From: Halomonas maura
GTDB taxonomy: Bacteria; Pseudomonadota; Gammaproteobacteria; Pseudomonadales; Halomonadaceae
Direction: 5' to 3'
DNA length: 64,000 bases
Assembly: GCF_030409305.1 (NCBI RefSeq)
Contig: NZ_JAUFPQ010000012.1
Location: 1-64,000 of the forward strand
Below the pieces are notes generated by a model that ran no database searches, was not told the origin of the DNA, and worked only from the letters and a program-made list of their open reading frames with translations. Each line of letters begins with the position of its first letter. Position 1 is the first letter of the stretch. Both the position numbers and the translations under genes were made by a program. Below are positions 58,424 through 64,000 of this stretch, in pieces.

Positions 58424-59436
58424 CGATCGAAAGGCTGGGTCGCCAGGGCATCGACCAGCGCCTCGAGGCCGAAGATCGTGCGCATCGTGGCACTCATGGC
58501 GTGGGCATCCATCTCGATGATGTGGCCGTTCTTCACCGCCGACATCTCGCGCGCCACGGGATCGTTGTGCAGGAAATCGAGCTTGGCTTCGACGCTGTCC
58601 GCCGCGTAGCGGCGGCGATCCATGCGGGCCACCACGATGATGTCCGGGTCGGCCCGGGCGATCGATTCCCAGCCGACGGTCGGCCATTCCTCGTCTGACT
58701 GGATGACATTGCGGATGCCGAGCTTATCCATCATGTAGCCAGGCGCGCCGAGCCTTCCGGCGACGTAGGGATCCGCCGAGCCGTCGGGTGAAGAGAACCA
58801 GAAGACCGCCGACAGGTCATCGGGAAGGGCCAGGTCCTTGGCCCTGGAAATGGCGTCTTTTTCGCGAGCCTCCAGGTCGTCTACCAGGGTGTCGCCCGCC
58901 TGTTGAACGTCGAAAATGGTGGCCAGCTCGTGGATGCCCTTGTAGATCGAACCGGTCGAGAAGGCGGCGGTGCGGGTGCCGTCGCCGCCGGTGGCATTGT
59001 CCTTGGTATCGCAGTCGGCGGGCATGATATAGGTATTGATGCCCAGGTCATGGAACTGGTCGCGGGTCGCCACGCTGCCGGTGGGGCCGACGTGCCACTC
59101 GTACTGGACGGCGACCAGTTCCGGCTTGCGCTTCACCACGCCCTCGAAGCTCGGGTCATTGTCGGCGATGCGCTCGATATCGGCATTGCGTTCGCGGAAC
59201 TGCGGCAGCACCGGATTGAACCAGACCGAGGTGCCAACGACGCGATCGGCGACGCCCAATGCATAGAGGATTTCGGTAGCCGACTGGCCGACGGTGACGG
59301 TGCGATCCGGTGCGGAAGCGACGTGAATTTCCCGGCCGCAATTCATCACCGTCAGTGGAAAATGGGTCGCCTCTGCCACGGCGGATGAGGCAGGGACGAG
59401 CGAGAGCATTGCCAGTACCTTGCGAGCGAGAGTCAT
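58420..59436 (-). CDS. FecB/BtuF-like periplasmic substrate-binding protein
   Basis: 338 residues with a signal peptide of about 22 residues. VTVGQSATEILYALGVADRVVG and ADPDIIVVARMD are class III binding-protein blocks. It differs from BtuF in having NCGREIHVASAPDRTV at the start and an insertion with several His and Asp residues. Similar importers in Pseudomonas (PA2912-PA2914) are induced by zinc shortage, which together with the upstream palindrome suggests a zinc or zinc-chelate substrate. This is inference. Confidence 0.85.
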   Translation of the reverse strand: MTLARKVLAMLSLVPASSAVAEATHFPLTVMNCGREIHVASAPDRTVTVGQSATEILYALGVADRVVGTSVWFNPVLPQFRERNADIERIADNDPSFEGVVKRKPELVAVQYEWHVGPTGSVATRDQFHDLGINTYIMPADCDTKDNATGGDGTRTAAFSTGSIYKGIHELATIFDVQQAGDTLVDDLEAREKDAISRAKDLALPDDLSAVFWFSSPDGSADPYVAGRLGAPGYMMDKLGIRNVIQSDEEWPTVGWESIARADPDIIVVARMDRRRYAADSVEAKLDFLHNDPVAREMSAVKNGHIIEMDAHAMSATMRTIFGLEALVDALATQPFDR

Positions 59437-59564
59437 GCGGCTGTGTCCAGGTGGGGGGATGAGGTGGCCGACCGGCGCCAGGAGATTGCCACGAGTTTCG
59501 ATGCCTTTTCCACTCCCTTCGACTCGCTCTCTGCGGCATGCGCGCGAGGCTGATCGAGTGATCT

Positions 59565-59590
59565 TGATATTATGTTATAACATATCATTT
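59565..59590 (-). promoter_or_regulatory. Zur-like palindromic operator
   Basis: TATGTTATAACATA (59571-59584) is perfectly symmetrical and lies in a locally AT-rich island, with GATAT/ATATC-like flanks. ATGTTATAACAT-type palindromes are known Zur targets in several proteobacteria. It is about 130 bp before the binding-protein start and about 80 bp before the second B12 riboswitch. Confidence 0.5.
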
Positions 59591-59667
59591 TTGACTGGCA
59601 AGGTCGGCGGGGCGCTTGCCGTGTCGATTGCGCGGGGCACGGCCGGTACCTTAGGATACCCGTTCGA

Positions 59668-59853
59668 AGACAGGTGCCCCTGATGGTCAGGGGATAATCG
59701 GGAAGTATGGTAAGGCCTCGGCCGATTCCATCGCTGCCCCCGCAACGGTAATGAAGCGCGATCTGCGACGACCACTGGCGTCCCGCCGGGAAGGTGCAGA
59801 TCACGACATGCTGCCTCGGCAGATGTCGCCTTCGAGCCCGGAGACCGGCCTGT
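59668..59853 (+). promoter_or_regulatory. Cobalamin riboswitch before cbtB
   Basis: Blocks in order: ACAGGTGCCCCTGATGGTCA, CGGGAAGTATGGT, the core ATCGCTGCCCCCGCAACGGT, and the B12 box GAGCCCGGAGACCGGCCTG ending about 59852. It lies 50 nt before the cbtB ATG, so translation control is likely. Confidence 0.93.
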
Positions 59854-59902
59854 CGTTCCGTGTCATCCCATAACGGTGCGGTGGGCACCGAAAGGATCCC
59901 TC

Positions 59903-60094
59903 ATGTCCATGACTTCCGTGTCTTCCTCCGGGCGGGTTTCCCGTTCCGTCTCCCCGGTCTCGATGGCCTGCCAGCGTGCGGCCGTCGTGCTCTTCGGTGC
60001 TCTCGTGCTCTACGCCGTGGGGTTCCTGCCGATGAGTGCGGCGCACAACGCGGCGCACGATAGCCGGCACTCCTTCGTGTTCCCCTGCCACTGA
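59903..60094 (+). CDS. cbtB: Cobalt transporter subunit CbtB
   Basis: 63 residues from ATG 59903 (AAAGGA upstream). One membrane helix (about 25-45) is followed by a short metal-binding end HNAAHDSRHSFVFPCH, the CbtB signature with His and Cys. CbtA/CbtB pairs behind B12 riboswitches are thought to bring cobalt into the cell. cbtA follows after 14-20 nt. Confidence 0.92.
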   Translation: MSMTSVSSSGRVSRSVSPVSMACQRAAVVLFGALVLYAVGFLPMSAAHNAAHDSRHSFVFPCH

Positions 60095-60114
60095 CGCGAC
60101 CAGGAGACATGCCG

Positions 60115-60876
60115 ATGTTACGTCCGCTGCGTTCGCTGGTGTTCTTCGCCTGCCTGATCGGCACCGTCCTGGGACTGGCCACGACGGCCATGCAGTCCCT
60201 GGGCGTCACCCCGATCCTGCTGGCTGCCGAACAGTACGAGACCGCCGGGGGGCACGAGCCCGCCGAGCATGCCCACCGGCACGATGGCCAGGCGGGCCAT
60301 CACCATGACGAGGCGACCTGGGCCCCCGACGACGGGGGGGAGCGGCTGTTCTACACGGCCGTCTCCAACATCTTCGCCGGGATCGGCTTCGCCGCCGTGC
60401 TGCTGGTGCTGATGAGCCTGCTCGGCGAGCGTGGCCGGTTGAGGATGACGCCATGGCACGGCCTGGTGATGGGCGGGCTCGGCTTTCTCGCGGTGTTCGT
60501 GGCGCCCTCCCTCGGCCTGCCGCCCGAAATTCCCGGCGCGGCGGCGGCGCCGCTCGAGGCACGCCAGTGGTGGTGGCTCGCCACGGTCGCCTCGGCTGCG
60601 GCCGGCCTGGGGCTGCTGATCCTGGCGCGAGGCTGGGTCCGCGGCATCGGGCCGGCGCTGCTGCTGGTGCCCCATGCCTGGGTGCCCGGCCACGACGGCC
60701 CGCTGTTCACGCACCCGGATCCGCAGGCCGTGCAGGCCTTGGGCGAGCTGCACCACGCCTTCCTCTGGGCCTCCGGCCTGACCAACCTGGCCTTCTGGCT
60801 GCTGGCCGGCCTGCTGTGTGCCATCGCCCTGCGGCGTCTCCAGGAGACGGCGACGATGCCCGGTCCGGCGACGTGA
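60115..60876 (+). CDS. cbtA: Cobalt transporter subunit CbtA
   Basis: About 253 residues with five to six membrane segments and a His-rich loop near residues 45-65 (HEPAEHAHRHDGQAGHHHDE) that could bind cobalt. AGGAG lies 8 nt before the ATG at 60115; the ATG at 60109 is too close to it. The gene ends 7 nt before the chelatase gene. Together with CbtB it supplies cobalt for corrin synthesis. Confidence 0.9.
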   Translation: MLRPLRSLVFFACLIGTVLGLATTAMQSLGVTPILLAAEQYETAGGHEPAEHAHRHDGQAGHHHDEATWAPDDGGERLFYTAVSNIFAGIGFAAVLLVLMSLLGERGRLRMTPWHGLVMGGLGFLAVFVAPSLGLPPEIPGAAAAPLEARQWWWLATVASAAAGLGLLILARGWVRGIGPALLLVPHAWVPGHDGPLFTHPDPQAVQALGELHHAFLWASGLTNLAFWLLAGLLCAIALRRLQETATMPGPAT

Positions 60877-60883
60877 GGATGCC

Positions 60884-62689
60884 ATGACCGCCGTGCCCGA
60901 GTTTCCCTTCGTCGCCGTCGTCGGCCAGCCGGCGCTCAAGACCGCGCTGCTGCTCAACGTCATCGATCCGCGCCTCGGCGGCGTGCTGATCAGCGGCCCC
61001 AAGGGCAGCGCCAAGTCGACCCTGGCCCGGGCGCTGGCGGCGATCCTGCCGGACGACGCCGAGGGCCGGCGCCCGTCGCTGGTCAGCCTGCCGCTGGGCG
61101 CCAGCGAGGAGCGCCTGACCGGCAGCCTGGACCTGCAGCGGGTGCTCGCCGAGGGCGAGGCGCGCTTCCAGGAGGGCCTGCTGGCCCGCGCCGACGGTGG
61201 CCTGCTGTACGTCGACGAGGTCAACCTGCTGGCGGACTCGCTGGTCGACCTGCTGCTCGACGTGGCGGCCAGCGGGGTCAACCGCGTCGAGCGCGATGGC
61301 CTGAGCCACGCCCACCCGGCGCGCTTCAGCCTGATCGGCACCATGAACCCCGACGAGGGCGAGCTGCGCCCCCAGCTGCTCGACCGCTTCGGCCTGTGCG
61401 TCGAGCAGGCGGCGAGCCCCGGCGTGGCCGAGCGCGTGGCGATCCTGCGCCAGCGCGAGGCCTTCGACCGCGACCCCCGGGCCTTCGTCGACGCCCACGA
61501 GGCCGAGCAGGCGGCGCTGACCCGGCGCCTGGCCGAGGCCCGCGAGCGGCTGGGCGCGATCACGGCCGAGCCCTGGGTCTACGCGCATATCGCCGAGCGC
61601 AGCGAGCCCGCCGGCGTCGAGGGCATGCGCGCGGACGTGACCTGGCACCGTGCCGCCCGGGCCCACGCGGCCTGGCACGGCGAGGCGCGGGTCAGCCGGG
61701 CGGATCTGGACGCCGTCGAGCCCTGGGTGCTGGCCCACCGCCGCACCGTCGCGCCCGAGGCGCCGCCCGACGACGGCGCGGGCGGCCATGGCCCCGACCG
61801 GGGCGGGCCGAACCCGCACGATCCGGGCCGCGATCGCTCGGGCCACCAGCACCAGGGCGGCGCCTCGCAGGCGCCGGCCTTCGGCGGCTCACATGAGCCG
61901 GGTGCCGATTCACAACCCCAGGGCCAGTGGGGCGCCATGCCGCCGGTGGCGCAGCCGAGCGTGAGCGCGCGGATGCCGTCGCTGCCCGACGCCACCAGCG
62001 CCGAGTCGAAGAGCGGCGTGGCCTCGCGTTCGTCCGCCTCGTCGAGCCGGCGACCCGGCCGTCAGGCGGGGCAGCGTCGCACTCGAGGCTCTCAACAAGA
62101 CCGCCGTGAGACGGCGCGCCCGGACTGGTTCGCGACCCTGGTCGAGAACCGCGGGCAGTGGCCCTGGCGGCGTCTGCGCTATCGGCGCCCCCGCACGGGC
62201 CAGCCGATGCTGCACCTCGTGCTGCTGGACACCTCCGCCTCGACCCTCGGCCGGCACCTGCTGGGCCGCGCCAAGGGCGTGGTCGACTGCCTGGCGCGCC
62301 AGGCCTACGCCGCCCGCGAGCAGATCGCGGTGCTGGGCTTTGGCAACCAGGGTGTGGCCACCCTTCAGCCCAGGCGTCGCGCGCCCAAGGACCTGCTCGA
62401 GCGGCTCGACGCCGCGCCCGGCGGCGGCGGCACGCCGCTGCGCGAGGCCGTGCGGCACGCGGCGCGGCTGGTCCGCCAGTGGCGTCGCCAGGACGCCGGC
62501 CTGCACGTGCGTACCTACCTGATCACCGACGGCCGCACCCGCCAGCCGCTGAGCGGCCTGCCGCCGCTCGGCGACTGCGTGGTCGTGGATACCGAGAGCG
62601 CCGCCGTGAAGCGCGGGCGGGGACGCGACATCGCCCGTGCGCTGGGCGCCGATTACCGGCCGCTGGCCGGCCTGGAGGCTTCCCCGTGA
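60884..62689 (+). CDS. Fused ChlI/ChlD-type cobalt chelatase ATPase subunit
   Basis: 601 residues. The N-terminal AAA+ domain (about 5-290) has Walker A GPKGSAKS, LLYVDEVNLL Walker B and LDRFGLCV. A low-complexity Gly/Pro/Ser/Gln/His linker (about 310-420) follows. The C-terminal von Willebrand A domain (about 440-600) has the MIDAS motif LDTSASTLG. This ChlI-ChlD fusion works with CobN to insert cobalt into hydrogenobyrinic acid diamide. CobN is not in the window. It overlaps cobB by 4 nt. Confidence 0.9.
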   Translation: MTAVPEFPFVAVVGQPALKTALLLNVIDPRLGGVLISGPKGSAKSTLARALAAILPDDAEGRRPSLVSLPLGASEERLTGSLDLQRVLAEGEARFQEGLLARADGGLLYVDEVNLLADSLVDLLLDVAASGVNRVERDGLSHAHPARFSLIGTMNPDEGELRPQLLDRFGLCVEQAASPGVAERVAILRQREAFDRDPRAFVDAHEAEQAALTRRLAEARERLGAITAEPWVYAHIAERSEPAGVEGMRADVTWHRAARAHAAWHGEARVSRADLDAVEPWVLAHRRTVAPEAPPDDGAGGHGPDRGGPNPHDPGRDRSGHQHQGGASQAPAFGGSHEPGADSQPQGQWGAMPPVAQPSVSARMPSLPDATSAESKSGVASRSSASSSRRPGRQAGQRRTRGSQQDRRETARPDWFATLVENRGQWPWRRLRYRRPRTGQPMLHLVLLDTSASTLGRHLLGRAKGVVDCLARQAYAAREQIAVLGFGNQGVATLQPRRRAPKDLLERLDAAPGGGGTPLREAVRHAARLVRQWRRQDAGLHVRTYLITDGRTRQPLSGLPPLGDCVVVDTESAAVKRGRGRDIARALGADYRPLAGLEASP

Positions 62690-64000
62690 AAGACACGAGC
62701 ACGCACGAGAACGCCGTCAGCTGCCCGGCGGTGTTCGTCGCCGCGCCGGCCTCGGGCCAGGGCAAGACCACGGTGACCGCGGCGCTGGCGCGGATGCTGC
62801 GCCGCCGGGGCCGGGTGGTGCGGGTCTTCAAGACCGGCCCCGACTACCTGGACCCGCGGGTGCTGGCCCAGGCCTCGGGCGAGCCGGTCGATCAGCTCGA
62901 CCTGTGGATGGCCGGCGAGGCCTACTGCCGCCAGCGCCTGTTCGAGGCCGCCCGCGAGGCCGACCTGATCCTGGTCGAGGGCGCCATGGGGCTGTTCGAC
63001 GGCGAGCCCTCCAGCGCCGATCTCGCCGCGCTGTTCGGCCTGCCGATGGTCATCGTCATGGACGTCAAGGGCATGGCCCAGACCGCGGCGGCGCTGGTGG
63101 CCGGCCTGGCCGGCTTCCGCGATGACGTCCGGATCGCCGGGCTGATCGCCAACGCCTGCGGATCACAGCGCCATCGCGAGCTGATCGAGGCGGCGCTGCC
63201 GGCGAGCGTGCCGCTGCTGGCGGCGATGCCCCGCGATCCGGCCCTGGCGCTGCCCGAGCGGCACCTGGGGCTGGTCCAGGCCGAGGAGATCCGCGACGAC
63301 CTGGAGGCGCGCTTCGACGCCGGCGCCGAGGCGCTCGCCGCCGAGGGCCTGGCCGAGGCCCTGCTGGGGCTGCCGCCGGTGGCCTTCACCCCCGCGCCCA
63401 GCGAGGCGGCCGCGCCGCCGGCCTGGCTGGCCGGTCGCACCATCGCCGTGGCGCGGGACGCCGCCTTCAGCTTCGTCTATCAGGCCAACCTGGACCTGCT
63501 CGAGCGCATGGGGGCGAGGCTGTGTTTCTTCTCGCCGCTCACCGATCGCGCCCTGCCGGCCTGCGACGCGCTGTGGCTGCCGGGAGGCTACCCGGAGCTG
63601 CACGCCGCCGGCCTGGCCGCCAACGCCGCGCTGCGCGACGACATCCGCCGGGCCTTCGCCGCGGACCTGCCGATACTCGCCGAGTGCGGCGGGCTGCTCT
63701 ATTGCCTGGAGACGCTCACCGATCAGCAGGACGAGACCCACGCCATGCTGGGGCTCTTGCCCGGCGCGGGCGCCATGCGCGGGCGGCGCGGCTGCCAGGG
63801 CATGCAGACCGCCGAGCTGCCCGAGGGGCCGGTTCGCGGCCACGCCCATCACCGCTCCCAGGCCAGCGGCACGCCGGCGCCCATCGCCCATGGCCGGCGC
63901 CAGCGCCATCCTGCGCCGGGTGAGGCGATCTACCGCTCGCGGCGCCTGACGGCGTCCTACCTGCACCTGTTCTTCCCCGACAACCCCGCCGCCGTGGCCC
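62686..64000 (+). CDS. cobB: Cobyrinic/hydrogenobyrinic acid a,c-diamide synthase CobB, truncated by the window edge
   Basis: 438 residues are visible from the GTG at 62686, which overlaps the chelatase stop; the 3' end lies outside. The N-terminal ATP-binding half has ASGQGKTTVTAALARML and TGPDYLDP, then VEGAMGLFDG. The C-terminal glutaminase half has LPGGYPEL and the catalytic cysteine in ILAECGGLLY (about residue 335). It amidates the a and c carboxylates of the corrin ring with glutamine. SYLHLFF with its histidine appears just before the edge. Confidence 0.93.
   Translation, partial: MKDTSTHENAVSCPAVFVAAPASGQGKTTVTAALARMLRRRGRVVRVFKTGPDYLDPRVLAQASGEPVDQLDLWMAGEAYCRQRLFEAAREADLILVEGAMGLFDGEPSSADLAALFGLPMVIVMDVKGMAQTAAALVAGLAGFRDDVRIAGLIANACGSQRHRELIEAALPASVPLLAAMPRDPALALPERHLGLVQAEEIRDDLEARFDAGAEALAAEGLAEALLGLPPVAFTPAPSEAAAPPAWLAGRTIAVARDAAFSFVYQANLDLLERMGARLCFFSPLTDRALPACDALWLPGGYPELHAAGLAANAALRDDIRRAFAADLPILAECGGLLYCLETLTDQQDETHAMLGLLPGAGAMRGRRGCQGMQTAELPEGPVRGHAHHRSQASGTPAPIAHGRRQRHPAPGEAIYRSRRLTASYLHLFFPDNPAAVA

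Overview
The window is chromosomal DNA from a high-GC gammaproteobacterium, most likely a member of the Halomonadaceae. The evidence is an OpuC-type compatible-solute importer, the gene content and order of the suf, glp, put, rim and cob blocks, many start codons with clear Shine-Dalgarno sequences, and IscR-, Fur-, ANR-, LexA- and GlpR-like sites that match gammaproteobacterial consensus sequences. I see no phage, insertion sequence, transposase or CRISPR array. Almost all of the window is tightly packed metabolic and transport genes.

Layout, left part (1-21 kb). The window opens in the 3' end of a TRAP transporter permease. Gluconokinase, a carbon-nitrogen hydrolase and a four-gene osmoprotectant ABC importer follow, all on the minus strand. 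A 382-bp divergent region carrying a Fur-like site and a very good IscR type-1-like site leads into the Fe-S assembly operon (Rrf2 regulator, sufB, sufC, sufD, sufS, sufT, then sanA). Two copies of the same palindromic intergenic element sit inside this operon, one before sufC and one before sufT. Next come rimK-rimB and a DUF3549 gene (minus), a three-gene polar amino acid/cystine-type ABC importer (plus), yqcC, a gamma-glutamylcyclotransferase-like gene, and two ompW paralogues. The first ompW has ANR/FNR sites placed as in a class II promoter.

Middle part (21-43 kb). Proline use is encoded by putP, putA and an AraC-type activator (minus). A 40-residue ORF lies between putA and putP, and putP has visibly lower GC than its neighbours. 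A tRNA-Gly(CCC), a CBS-domain gene and a Pmp3-like membrane gene follow. The glycerol operon glpF-glpK-glpD is preceded by two GlpR-like operators. Then come an EamA transporter, NAD kinase, a metallophosphatase, a rhomboid protease, yeaC, a DUF2797 gene, a zinc alcohol dehydrogenase, a radical-SAM gene directly behind a perfect LexA box, and the sulfite dehydrogenase pair sorA/sorB.

Right part (43-64 kb). This is a cobalamin island. An overlapping operon for lower-ligand attachment and salvage (cobT-cbiZ-cbiB-cobD-cobU-cobS-cobC plus a second, divergent CobU-like gene) is followed by a B12 riboswitch and the uptake genes btuB-btuF-btuC-btuD. A fructose-type PTS EIIABC gene and an oppositely oriented FecBCD-type ABC importer interrupt the block. 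A Zur-like palindrome lies upstream of that importer, back-to-back with a second B12 riboswitch. The second riboswitch precedes cbtB-cbtA (cobalt entry), a fused ChlI/ChlD-type chelatase subunit and cobB, which runs off the right edge. Together these genes bring in cobalt and corrinoids, insert cobalt late (the partner CobN is not in the window), amidate the ring, and build or remodel the nucleotide loop.
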